A stretch of 32,735 nucleotides of DNA from Candidatus Omnitrophota bacterium (lineage in GTDB: Bacteria > Hinthialibacterota > Hinthialibacteria > Hinthialibacterales > Hinthialibacteraceae), in NCBI GenBank assembly GCA_040755155.1, contig JBFMBP010000164.1:7567-40301 (forward strand), written 5' to 3'. This document shows positions 15,566 to 23,255 of this stretch, one piece after another; the first letter of the stretch is position 1; every line of letters begins with the position of its first letter. The position numbers were made by a program, and so were the translations under genes. Under the pieces are notes generated by a model. That model had not been told where the DNA came from, made no database searches, and worked only from the letters and a program-made list of their open reading frames with translations.

Positions 15566-16141
15566 TTATCCAACTTGTTTTATCCAATCTCTAAGGTGCA
15601 TTTCCAATCGTGCCCCTTCCTCAGCAGGCAGCTCATTGGTGTGGGCAATTACATTTCGCGTTCTTTCAGAATCTTTGATTCGACTGATTACCCAAGCTTG
15701 ATCAGGGAAGTAATCGTTAAACACATCCCAATGGTTGATTATCAAAAGTGCCAAATCACCCAAATCCATATAGAACAATGGATGCTCATTTCGACCTGTG
15801 TGCCATAAATTTTTTTTCTCATCTGCTCTTCGCTTTTCAAGTTTGTCCTTCATTCCCTTATTTGCTCGAGTATCAAACCAATTGTCCCCGTCTATTTCAG
15901 CAAATGTATTGATGATGAATTCACGAACAAGATTTTCAAAAACGTAAAGCATTCTGTAATAGCGCTGCATCTGAATGGAGCCAGAGCGAATCTTCTCCGA
16001 CGCTGAAACAAAAAGATCATGATCCTTTTGCTCATATGTAGTTCGTTCAGGTGTTCTAAGAATCCCAGAAATTTGTAAATTTTTCACGCAATAGGATGCA
16101 AACAATCCCTTAAGAGTAAAATTGTTGATATCTTTCTCCAT
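15566..16141 (-). CDS. Swt1-family HEPN domain protein (putative RNase)
   Basis: A 191-aa protein whose C-terminal 135 residues match Swt1-type HEPN domains: YYRMLYVFENLVREFI, then LWHTGRNEHPLFYMDLGDLALLIINHWDVFNDYFP, and ISRIKDSERTRNVIAH. The last carries the HEPN RNase signature R-x4-H (Arg162, His167). HEPN proteins with this motif are often RNA-cleaving toxins or effectors of defence systems. The N-terminal 55 residues are variable. The ATG overlaps the stop of the DUF5343 gene by one base (TAATG), so the two are translationally coupled. Codon use is AT-rich compared with neighbouring genes, and the pair is flanked by repeats, both suggesting recent acquisition. Substrate is unknown. Confidence 0.78.
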   Translation of the reverse strand: MEKDINNFTLKGLFASYCVKNLQISGILRTPERTTYEQKDHDLFVSASEKIRSGSIQMQRYYRMLYVFENLVREFIINTFAEIDGDNWFDTRANKGMKDKLEKRRADEKKNLWHTGRNEHPLFYMDLGDLALLIINHWDVFNDYFPDQAWVISRIKDSERTRNVIAHTNELPAEEGARLEMHLRDWIKQVG

Positions 16142-16755
16142 TACATTAACTCTTCGCGAAGAGCCTTAAATATTGCGCGATATGTTTCTATATTTTGAGT
16201 ATCAGGAAGATGTATTTCCAAGCGATATACCAATCCAAATTTACTTTCGCCTTTTATGACTGGTATGTCCTTCGTTGTTGATTCTTGGGGCGAAATCTTG
16301 CTTTCTCCAATTAGTGGTGCTGATGTTTCCTTTACCTCGCTAAAATCTGCATATTGCGCAAGAGACTTGAATGTTGACGCTATTTTGAGCGCTACCGAAT
16401 CTCCTTTACCGGTTTTGGATTTAAACCAACCTTTAAGATCTTCGACCGTCTTTTCGTGAGCTTTCTTATTGCTCGTGTATAGATCATCGAAGGCTATTCG
16501 GAGCCGTTCAGCTAAAATATGTTTTGTCTTATTGTGATCGACAAAATCTCGATAACTACTTTGTGGTTTTCCAGATGTATCTAGAAATCCAAGATACTTG
16601 AATATTTTTACAATCGATCGATCATTGGAACTGCTAAAACCAAGATCGCGGAGGAAATCATAAGTAAATGCCTCCGGTACTGCTGCATGTTGAATCTTGT
16701 CAAGAATCTTATGCAAATTTTTTATCGAAGGTATGTACGGAACATCGATATCCAT
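16141..16755 (-). CDS. DUF5343-family protein, partner of the HEPN protein
   Basis: A 204-aa DUF5343-like protein. It opens YIPSIKNLHKILDKIQHAAVPEAF and continues with the conserved FLRDLGFSSSNDRSIVKIFKYLGFLDTSGKP, which looks like a winged-helix segment. Next come LAERLRIAFDDLY, WFKSKTGKG, IASTFKSLAQYADFSE, and after a variable linker (about 143-168) the closing VYRLEIHLPDTQNIETYRAIFKALREEL. The molecular function of the family is unknown to me. It is the first gene of a two-gene operon with the Swt1-type HEPN gene. The inference is that it acts as antitoxin, sensor or regulator of the HEPN nuclease. AT-rich codons match its partner. Confidence 0.75.
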   Translation of the reverse strand: MDIDVPYIPSIKNLHKILDKIQHAAVPEAFTYDFLRDLGFSSSNDRSIVKIFKYLGFLDTSGKPQSSYRDFVDHNKTKHILAERLRIAFDDLYTSNKKAHEKTVEDLKGWFKSKTGKGDSVALKIASTFKSLAQYADFSEVKETSAPLIGESKISPQESTTKDIPVIKGESKFGLVYRLEIHLPDTQNIETYRAIFKALREELM

Positions 16756-17066
16756 ATGCCTTCTCGTTTCTATATATTAAGAATCTAACAATAATTAGAC
16801 TGATCTCCATACGAAACGGTCTTCGGATTTGCTGTTCGTATAACACGCCCTTATATTTCTACCCGAAAGCACGTCAATTAATCTGCCATAAATTATTCGC
16901 TCTCTACCGAACAGATTCTCGCTAAAACATATTCTACGCCACAAGATGAAGCAAAGTATAGAGCGCATTGATCCCCCGCCCAACGCCCCCATCCCCTTAG
17001 AAACTTCCCCCCGTCTCTGGTAGACTGAAATTCCTAATATCCATCGAAAAGAAGGAGACTGGGCGC
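16756..17066. other. Intergenic region with no recognised feature
   Basis: A 311-bp stretch between the DUF5343 gene (minus) and the MFS gene (plus), so divergent promoters are expected. I see no convincing gene, hairpin or repeat. AAGGAG ends 9 nt before the MFS start codon. Confidence 0.5.
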
Positions 17067-18635
17067 ATGAATCTGGAGGCGGGGCGTAACCATACGGTTC
17101 AGGACGTTTATCTCACGAGCGCGTTTTACCGTTATTTGGCGTTGATCGCCGCTTTGTTGGCTTGGACGTTTGACGGCGTCGAGCAGGGCGTTTATACCAT
17201 CATGACGCGGCCGGCTTTGAAGGACATCATGCCGGAAATCAAGGCGTTGGACCGGCAGCAGACGGAATTGAACGCGCAACTGGACGCTATGATCGCCGCC
17301 AAGGGCGCGACAATGCAAGATTTGGAGAAATTGAGATTGCACGATTCTTTCGCTTCGATGCTTCCCGCTGGCGAGAAGGAGGAATGGGAAGAATCACAAG
17401 CCAGTCTCAACGCCAAATGGGATTCGCTGGGCAATGCGTCCGGCGCGGCCCCCGGCGACCTTCAGCAATTGAAAACCTTATCCAACGCCGTCTTCAAAAA
17501 ACTGATCGACGGGCCGGTGGGATGGTTTTACAGTCTAGCCGTGGCCATGTGGCTGTGGGGCGCCGCTTGCGGGGGCGTCATCTTCGGACGCATGGGCGAC
17601 TGTTACGGGCGGGTGCGCAGCCTGATTTTCGCCGTCATCGTCTATTCCGGATTCACGGGGCTTTCCGCGCTGTCGTTCCATTGGAGCCATCTGGCGATCT
17701 GCCGCTTTCTCGGCGCCATCGGCCTCGGCGGCGCCTGGCCGTTGAGCGTGGCGCTCATCGTGGAAACCTGGCCGGACCGGCATCGCTCGGTGCTGGCGGG
17801 ATTAATGGGCGCGGGGGCGAACGTCGGCTTCTTCATCGCCTCCAAATATTCCGGCTGGATGAGCAACTACAGCTGGCGCTGGATTATCGGCATGGGCTGC
17901 GTGATCGGAATCAGCAGCCTCTTGATCATCGCTTTCGTTCCCGAACCGGGCAAATGGAGAGCCTCGCGGGAGAAGCGGCAGCATTCCTCGCTGGGAGATT
18001 TGTTCCATCCGCGCTACATCCGCTCGACCATCGTCGGCAGTTTGCTTTCTACGGTGGCGTTGTTGGGAACGTGGGGTTCGTATTTGTGGATGTCGACCTA
18101 CGTCGATCAGATCGCGCAGGGTACGCCCTATCAATTGACGGCGAAATCGACCATCGCGCTCTATCAATCTTACGGGCAAATCATCGGCGGCTTTATGGGC
18201 GGCGTACTGGCGGGGTGGATGGGCAATAAGCGCTCCTGGATCATGCTCTGCTTGATGGCGTGGGCTTCCGTCTTCACCCTCTTCGGCTGGAACGATACCT
18301 TCGGGCCGCAAGCGCTATGGATGGGCGCGTTCGCCGGGCTGTTCGTCACGGCGTTCTTCGGCTGGCTGCCCAAATATCTGCCGGAATTGTTCCCCACGAG
18401 AATCCGAGCCACCGGCCAGGGATTTTCCTTCAACATCGGCCGCGTCATTGCGGGATTCGGAGTATTGGGAACCGGCGCCTTAGTCGAAGCCTACGGCGGA
18501 GATTACCGCAAAGGCGTCATGACCATCTGCTCGGTTTATCTCGTAGGGCTGCTCATCATCTTCTTCGCGCCGAACACCGGCGGCAAGATGGTCTCCGACG
18601 AGGAAGACGAAAAAGCAATGATGAATGCGGAATGA
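17067..18635 (+). CDS. Major facilitator superfamily transporter with large TM1-TM2 loop insert
   Basis: A 522-aa MFS permease. MFS signatures: GRMGDCYGRVRSL (loop 2-3), GAIGLGGAWPLSVALIVETWPDRHRS (TM4-5), and near the end ELFPTRIRATGQGFSFNIGR, as in the sugar/sialate/aromatic-acid H+ symporter groups. Substrate cannot be assigned. Unusually, TM1 (YLALIAALLAWTFDGVEQGV, about 23-42) and TM2 (about 153-173) are separated by some 100 residues. These contain a coiled-coil-like stretch (IKALDRQQTELNAQLDAMIA) and a Gly/Ala-rich segment. In ordinary MFS proteins this loop is 15-30 residues and faces the periplasm. An AAGGAG motif 9 nt before the ATG supports the start. The stop lies inside a 16-mer repeat. 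Confidence 0.88.
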   Translation: MNLEAGRNHTVQDVYLTSAFYRYLALIAALLAWTFDGVEQGVYTIMTRPALKDIMPEIKALDRQQTELNAQLDAMIAAKGATMQDLEKLRLHDSFASMLPAGEKEEWEESQASLNAKWDSLGNASGAAPGDLQQLKTLSNAVFKKLIDGPVGWFYSLAVAMWLWGAACGGVIFGRMGDCYGRVRSLIFAVIVYSGFTGLSALSFHWSHLAICRFLGAIGLGGAWPLSVALIVETWPDRHRSVLAGLMGAGANVGFFIASKYSGWMSNYSWRWIIGMGCVIGISSLLIIAFVPEPGKWRASREKRQHSSLGDLFHPRYIRSTIVGSLLSTVALLGTWGSYLWMSTYVDQIAQGTPYQLTAKSTIALYQSYGQIIGGFMGGVLAGWMGNKRSWIMLCLMAWASVFTLFGWNDTFGPQALWMGAFAGLFVTAFFGWLPKYLPELFPTRIRATGQGFSFNIGRVIAGFGVLGTGALVEAYGGDYRKGVMTICSVYLVGLLIIFFAPNTGGKMVSDEEDEKAMMNAE

Positions 18636-18680
18636 TGAGTGATGAAAAAAAGGGTGGGGCTTTATATCCCCTCACCCTTG

Positions 18681-18741
18681 CCCTCTCCCGAAGGGCGAGG
18701 GAATTGGATAGCGCGCCTGGGAGCGCGGGCGTCCCGCCCGC
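18681..18741. repeat. Pair of short GC-rich hairpins downstream of the MFS gene
   Basis: The first hairpin is CCCTCTCCC (18681-18689) with GGGCGAGGG (18693-18701), a 9-bp stem with one mismatch. The second is GCGGGCG (18725-18731) with CGCCCGC (18735-18741), a 3-nt loop. Both sequences resemble widely dispersed REP-like palindromes in environmental bacteria. They lie between the convergent MFS and methyltransferase-like genes and may act in 3'-end formation. Confidence 0.6.
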
Positions 18742-18789
18742 ATAATGAAAGACGCCGTGAAAGATGCCGTGGGTGGCTTCTACGATCCG

Positions 18790-20055
18790 TTATAAAAACG
18801 AACTCAAATGGCCGCAGACTTTTTGCGAGGCTTGGAAGACGCCTTTGCAGAGGGCTTCCGCGTCTTGCTGCGTAAAGTATTTTTCGAAATACTCCGGCGT
18901 CGTCATGTAGATCATTTTTTCGTTGAGATGAAAGCGTTCGAGGTCGGGAAAGGTTCCTACGCCGGGCAGGGGGCCGAGTTGCAGCATGTCGTAGAGGACG
19001 TAATCGTTCTTGAATACGTCGAAAATCCGCCCCATCGTCTGCTTCCAATCTTGGGCGAGCGTCCGTTGCAGGTTGGCGATTTCTTCGGCGAATAGAAGAC
19101 ATGCCCCGCAAACGTCGCGGATCATGTGCAATTCCAATGGGAACTGATGAAGGCGTTGTCTGGTTTTTTCCAATAAATCCGCTTGCGATTCCCGCTGCTG
19201 TATGTATTTTTCCAAAAAAGCAGTAGTCCATGCCCAATAATAGTTTCGTTGAAAACGATAGAGCAGCTGACCCCACAATTCTTTCGGAACCAATTTGACG
19301 GGATCGGCGGGCGGAACCTCCTCCATTTTCGTGCAAAGGATGCGCGAAGAGGCGCATAATTCCGAAGCGATATTCTGGAAACCCGCTTTGTACATGGCGA
19401 AGACAAGGCTGTGGAACGAAAAGACGCAGGCTTCCGAACTCGCGAGGCATAACTTTTTGAAGCGCGGCGCAGCGAGGGGATTGGGCGTTTCGGCGTAAAT
19501 GGCGCCGCCGGTTTTCAAATGACAGTAGAGCCGCTTCAACGCCGCCGAGGGCGTCTGTGTTCTTCCCAGGACGTCGAAGCAGAAGATAAGATCGAACGGC
19601 TCTCCTTCCTCCAGCGATTCCGGGGCGTCGAAGCTAAAGGAGAATTTATCGGGGGATGGTTCTTGGCCGCCGTCCGCCGCCAGGGCGGATATTTTTACGG
19701 CTTTATAATCCCATCCTTGTTGGCGCAGTAAATTTTCGAAGCGTTTTTTCTCGCTGTAGACTTCCAGAGCCTTCCCCGGTTCGCGTCCGAAACCCGTGAA
19801 TTGGCGCATCCACTCCATTGGCTCTTGGGCCTGCGGTTCGTCCGCGCCGCCGAAATTCCAATCGCTTCCGAAAAGATCGCCGGAAGCATCCCGCTGAACG
19901 GAGGGATTTTGAAAGATCGCCGCGCAATCCCGGCAGATGGAAAAATGAACCTGCGCGTCCATCGCCCATTCGCGAATCAGTTTGTCTTCTTTTTCCCAAT
20001 ACCAGAACGATTGATGGTTGGATGAATCGCAAACGGGGCATAGCGCTGAGGTCAT
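18790..20055 (-). CDS. Zinc-ribbon protein with a degenerate SAM-methyltransferase-like domain
   Basis: A 421-aa protein. The N-terminus has a four-cysteine zinc site (CPVC at 6-9 and CRDC at 41-44), as in the zinc-binding domain preceding class I C-methyltransferases of sugar and natural-product pathways. The middle (about 155-215) keeps the post-strand-4 pattern FDLIFCFDVLGRTQTPSAALKRLYCHLKTGGAIYAETPN. The region where SAM motif I (D/E-x-G-x-G-x-G) should lie, KALEVYSEKKRFENLL, lacks the glycines, so catalysis is doubtful. The C-terminal 190 residues are helical and unassigned. AAGGAG lies 7 nt before the ATG. The 57-aa gene ends 19 nt upstream, so the two probably form an operon. Confidence 0.65.
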   Translation of the reverse strand: MTSALCPVCDSSNHQSFWYWEKEDKLIREWAMDAQVHFSICRDCAAIFQNPSVQRDASGDLFGSDWNFGGADEPQAQEPMEWMRQFTGFGREPGKALEVYSEKKRFENLLRQQGWDYKAVKISALAADGGQEPSPDKFSFSFDAPESLEEGEPFDLIFCFDVLGRTQTPSAALKRLYCHLKTGGAIYAETPNPLAAPRFKKLCLASSEACVFSFHSLVFAMYKAGFQNIASELCASSRILCTKMEEVPPADPVKLVPKELWGQLLYRFQRNYYWAWTTAFLEKYIQQRESQADLLEKTRQRLHQFPLELHMIRDVCGACLLFAEEIANLQRTLAQDWKQTMGRIFDVFKNDYVLYDMLQLGPLPGVGTFPDLERFHLNEKMIYMTTPEYFEKYFTQQDAEALCKGVFQASQKVCGHLSSFL

Positions 20056-20074
20056 TCTTTTTTCTCCTTTACAA

Positions 20075-20248
20075 TCAATTGCGCTGCGTTTTGGCAGTTC
20101 TTATTTCTTCAATGGATTTAACCATATCCGCCGCCGCATGGGAGATTTCCTGGTGATCCTCTTCCCACGTTTTATTCTTCGTCTCTTCATAATGTTCGTC
20201 TCGAATTTTACGAAGCCATTCCATTCCCTTAAACTCTTTCGTTTCCAT
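20075..20248 (-). CDS. 57-aa small protein, antitoxin-like in appearance
   Basis: A short gene starting at the ATG at 20248: METKEFKGMEWLRKIRDEHY, then EETKNKTWEEDHQEI, SHAAADMVKSIEEIR and TAKTQRN. The pattern of a charged helix LRKIRDEHYEETKxxTxEE resembles the many small antitoxin-like proteins of environmental genomes, but no toxin gene adjoins; the next gene is the methyltransferase-like one 19 nt downstream. The ribosome binding site is weak (GGTGAT). The frame reads as protein throughout (high Glu/Lys, no rare runs), so I think it is real. Confidence 0.6.
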   Translation of the reverse strand: METKEFKGMEWLRKIRDEHYEETKNKTWEEDHQEISHAAADMVKSIEEIRTAKTQRN

Positions 20249-20322
20249 AGATCATCACCATATTTGAATGTTTTAGCTGAGTGAAGATGTTTCCCCACCC
20301 AAGATAGCTAATCTTTACCCAA

Positions 20323-20378
20323 AAGTCGGAGGGATCGATCAAGGGCAGAAACAACCTTGCCCTTGCCACCCCGCTAGA
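20323..20378. repeat. Dispersed CAAGGGC hairpin repeat, copy D
   Basis: CAAGGGC (20340-20346) and GCCCTTG (20359-20365) with an A-rich loop, followed by CCACCCCGCTAGAAT. It is nearly identical to copy B and shares its upstream AAGT..GAGGG shoulder. It lies downstream of the flagellin-1 gene. Confidence 0.8.
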
Positions 20379-20431
20379 ATATTTTCTAATCACTTTTTAC
20401 TGTTTTTTGATTATACGCCATTCTAAGCGCG

Positions 20432-20462
20432 AAGCCGATGCGGCGCGAGGCCGCATCGGCTT
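20432..20462. terminator. Strong hairpin downstream of flagellin 1
   Basis: A perfect 13-bp stem (AAGCCGATGCGGC at 20432-20444, GCCGCATCGGCTT at 20450-20462) with a 5-nt loop lies 24 nt past the flagellin-1 stop codon. The T run (20461-20464) is on the plus-strand side, so for the minus-strand flagellin transcript it comes before rather than after the stem. It probably still terminates or protects the mRNA 3' end. Confidence 0.65.
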
Positions 20463-20486
20463 TTGTCAGGCTTTCAGGCTTTTTTG

Positions 20487-23048
20487 TTAACCCAGCAGCG
20501 ACAGGAAGCTCTGGGGGAGAAAGTTCGCTTGTGCGAGGACGGAAACGCCGGATTGCAGCAAGATTTGATTTTTGGCGAATTCCGTCGATTCTCTGGCGAT
20601 GTCGGCGTCCCTTAGCCGCGATTCGGCGGCTGTCAGGTTTTCCGATGAGACGCTGAGGTTGGAGATGGTGCCCTCCAATCGGTTGGTCGCCGCGCCGAGA
20701 AGGGAGCGGGTGCGGTTGATCTGGTCGAGGGCTTCATCGACGATTTTCAGAGCTTCGTTGGCGCCCTCGTAGGTCGTAACGTCGATGTCTTCCACCGTGC
20801 GTCCGCTGCCGCGTCCGAAGCCCAGATTCTGGGAAGTGAGATCGCCCAAGGTAGTGCGGAAACTGTCGAAAGCGAAGGCGCCGATGTGAAAGTTGACCGA
20901 CTTGTTGACGGCGGAAATGATAATCGTCGTTCCCGGATCCGGCTCGTCCGTACTGGATTTCGTAATATCGAGGATCGTGTCGAAGTCCACCATCAGCGTA
21001 CGGGCGACGCCGCTTGTGAAGCTTCCATCGTCGATGAAGACGACGTCTTGCGCTCCGTTTTGGAAGGTGACTTTCGGTCCGCCGTTCAACGATCCGACGT
21101 ATTCGCTGGCGTTAACTTCCAGGATGTCTTTGCCCACCTTCAGGTTGTTGCCTACGCGGAAGGTGATTTGTTCCTGCACGGCGCCGTCGACAGTGGCCTC
21201 AGCGCCATAGAGAGTAATGACATCGCCCGCTTTGGCCCGAACGGCCGAGCCGCCGTTGATGCGGAAGGTAGCCGATTCGGCGAAGCCTTCCTTGACGAGA
21301 TCCCCTTTATCCTGAATCGTGAACGTCTGGTTGATTCCGGCGGTTGGCCTGCTGTTATAGGTTAACGTGAAGCTTAACTGGGAATTGTCGCGTCCGAGAT
21401 CGTCGAGCAGACGGAGTTTGCCTTCCGGAGTTATGGTAACGACGCCGGTTTCAAACCGGGAGAGATCGCCGTCCATCCCAGCGACCGTATAATCCCGGGT
21501 GCGGTAGTTCAATTCCGCGATCAATCCGGAGAGCGTGGCGAATTGAAAATCGTTGAAGACGGTGTCCGTCGATGCGCTTCCGCTGATGGTGTATGCGGCG
21601 ACGAAAGTCGTTCCATCCGCTTCCGTTCCACGCAGAGTGATCGTATCGCCGATGGAAATGGATGAGCCGCCCGTGTAAAGGCTGTCGACGAATGTTCCGT
21701 TCAATTGCAATCCCCGGAGAGAACTCGCCAGAGAAACGTCGCGCCGAATATTGACGCCTGCGTGATCCTGAAATTGAATCGTGCTATCGATGGTTCGGGT
21801 TTGCGCGCCTTGCACGTCTTCCACGTCGATGGAAAAGTTGCCGGTTCCGAACGTGCTGCCCGTGATGGCCGTCACGGCGTTGCCGATTTGGCCTCCGCCG
21901 GAGAGAACGGAATTGATGCCGATGGCGCCCGACCGCGTGACGCCGTCGGCTTTCGTAACTACAAAGTTATTTCGGACCAGGCGGAGGTTCAGGCTGGACT
22001 GGTTCGCCGTTTCCAGATCGCTGACCAGCAGCAATCGGCCGCGGTTGTCGCTCGTATTGGCGGCGAGCGTTACCGTCGTACGGAAAGACGTCGGCGCGCT
22101 GGCGGCGGAATTGACGCCCCAAAGAGACATTTCGGCCTGGTCGATGGCGAGATTGATGGCGCCAAGCAGCGAGGTTTCCGACGCGGCGGTTTGAGTCGAG
22201 TCTCCCAAGAACGTGATGTTCGACGCGCTGACAGTGCCGCTGAATTTAGTTACGCCGTCGGAAAGAACGCCTTCGAAGGAGATCAAATCGCCGTCTTGGA
22301 TGGAGACGGTATTGAAAATGCCTCCGTCGCCGATTTGCAAAGCCGACGTGCCCGCCGTTCCGTTCAGTCCCGCCGTGGAGGCGAAACGAGCGAGGGTGAC
22401 GGCAATATCCGTACTGTTCTGGATGCCGGCGTGCATGGTCCGCGTCACGCCGTTGCTGTCGAGTCCCGGAATCAATTGGGAAAATCCGTTCTTCGTTTTG
22501 ACGATGTTGAGAAAATGCTGTCCGTTTTCCAGCGTGCTGGAGCTCGGTCCTTGGTCAATGTTGATGCCGAAATTTTGCACGCCGTCCTGGCCCGGCTTGA
22601 TTTCGGCGCTGGAGCCGAAATCGCCGTTGAGCAGATGATTGGTTCCGAATTTGGTGGTATTGGCGATTCGAGTGATTTCGTCAATACTTTGGAACACTTC
22701 GTCCTGGATGGCTTGCCGCGCCTGCAAATCGTTCACTCCCGTATTGGCCGCTTGCACCGCGAGAACGCGGATGCGATCGAGCCGGGAGGTCATTTCGTCG
22801 AGGGCGCCTTCGGCGACGTTGATCAGGTTGACGCCGTCCTGGGCGTTCATTATAGCGCGATCCAATCCCCGGACCTGCGATCGAATTCGAGTTACGACGG
22901 TCATGCCCGCCGCATCGTCGCCGGCCCGGTTGATCCGAAGCCCCGACGAGAGGCGTTCGATGCTTTTCTGCATGGAACGTCCGGTTACGTCGAGGTTCCG
23001 GTTGGCGTTAATGGCGTTGATATTGTTGTTGATTCTGGCGATACTCAT
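20487..23048 (-). CDS. fliC: Flagellin 1, very large (853 aa)
   Basis: Filament subunit of the flagellum, exported by the flagellar type III system. The conserved N-terminal D0/D1 part (about 1-145) has SIARINNNINAINANRNL, SIERLSSGLRINRAGDDAAG and LDRIRVLAVQAANTG. The C-terminal D1/D0 (about 765-853) has RSLLGAATNRLEGTISNLSV, SENLTAAESRLRDADIA and ends ANFLPQSFLSLLG. Between them lie some 600 residues of beta-rich surface domain with repeated modules (DLISFEGVLSDGVTKFSG, DTITLRGTEADGTTFVAA, ITPEGKLRLLDDLGRDNSQL), like the inserted domains of hook proteins. Typical flagellins are 270-500 aa. The ATG at 23048 is chosen because GGAGGA lies 5 nt upstream and MSIARIN is the family start. The leader has CsrA-type sites. 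No sigma-28 promoter was found for this copy. Confidence 0.95.
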   Translation of the reverse strand: MSIARINNNINAINANRNLDVTGRSMQKSIERLSSGLRINRAGDDAAGMTVVTRIRSQVRGLDRAIMNAQDGVNLINVAEGALDEMTSRLDRIRVLAVQAANTGVNDLQARQAIQDEVFQSIDEITRIANTTKFGTNHLLNGDFGSSAEIKPGQDGVQNFGINIDQGPSSSTLENGQHFLNIVKTKNGFSQLIPGLDSNGVTRTMHAGIQNSTDIAVTLARFASTAGLNGTAGTSALQIGDGGIFNTVSIQDGDLISFEGVLSDGVTKFSGTVSASNITFLGDSTQTAASETSLLGAINLAIDQAEMSLWGVNSAASAPTSFRTTVTLAANTSDNRGRLLLVSDLETANQSSLNLRLVRNNFVVTKADGVTRSGAIGINSVLSGGGQIGNAVTAITGSTFGTGNFSIDVEDVQGAQTRTIDSTIQFQDHAGVNIRRDVSLASSLRGLQLNGTFVDSLYTGGSSISIGDTITLRGTEADGTTFVAAYTISGSASTDTVFNDFQFATLSGLIAELNYRTRDYTVAGMDGDLSRFETGVVTITPEGKLRLLDDLGRDNSQLSFTLTYNSRPTAGINQTFTIQDKGDLVKEGFAESATFRINGGSAVRAKAGDVITLYGAEATVDGAVQEQITFRVGNNLKVGKDILEVNASEYVGSLNGGPKVTFQNGAQDVVFIDDGSFTSGVARTLMVDFDTILDITKSSTDEPDPGTTIIISAVNKSVNFHIGAFAFDSFRTTLGDLTSQNLGFGRGSGRTVEDIDVTTYEGANEALKIVDEALDQINRTRSLLGAATNRLEGTISNLSVSSENLTAAESRLRDADIARESTEFAKNQILLQSGVSVLAQANFLPQSFLSLLG

Positions 23049-23053
23049 GGGAT

Positions 23054-23093
23054 TCCTCCGTGAAGGGAATTCTGTCAGCATCCTTGCCGACAG
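23054..23093 (-). promoter_or_regulatory. CsrA-type leader of flagellin 1: GGA-loop hairpin plus ANGGA over the Shine-Dalgarno
   Basis: On the minus strand, a 9-bp stem (CTGTCGGCA with TGCTGACAG, one G-U pair; 23072-23093) presents the loop AGGA. The core CAAGGATG matches the CsrA SELEX consensus (CARGGAUG). Twelve nucleotides further on, ACGGAGGA (ANGGA) overlaps the Shine-Dalgarno (GGAGGA, complement of 23054-23059). Two sites, one in a hairpin loop and one over the ribosome site, is the known design of CsrA-repressed leaders such as Bacillus hag. Confidence 0.75.
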
Positions 23094-23100
23094 CGTTAGC

Positions 23101-23200
23101 GCGAGGAAACGCCTCGCGGGCGATTTATCCCAATGGCGCCGGAGGGGGCTGTAGAAAGGCGATAGCGCGCCGGGGCGTCGAGTGAAACGCCCCGGCGCGC
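23101..23200 (-). other. Structured upstream leader or terminator hairpins before flagellin 1
   Basis: Two further hairpins precede the CsrA site. GCGAGG/CCTCGC (23101-23106 and 23112-23117) is small. GCGCGCCGGGGCG (23165-23177) with CGCCCCGGCGCGC (23188-23200) is a perfect 13-bp GC stem with a 10-nt loop, about 117 nt from the start codon. No T-tract follows, so it may be a leader structure or the end of an upstream transcript. Confidence 0.55.
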
Positions 23201-23255
23201 CCTTTCAAAACAACCGGCGCGATTGGTTGCTTGATGGGCTTTCAAAAACCTCTCC

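Noticed and set aside
17384-18229. 281-codon plus-strand frame inside the MFS gene
   Set aside because: Alternative frame of a well-supported transporter; Arg/His-rich composition typical of out-of-frame reading.
21705-23063. 452-codon open frame on the plus strand opposite flagellin 1
   Set aside because: Antisense shadow of a strongly coding gene with high-GC wobble positions; no ribosome site and a Arg/Gly/Asp-rich non-protein-like composition.
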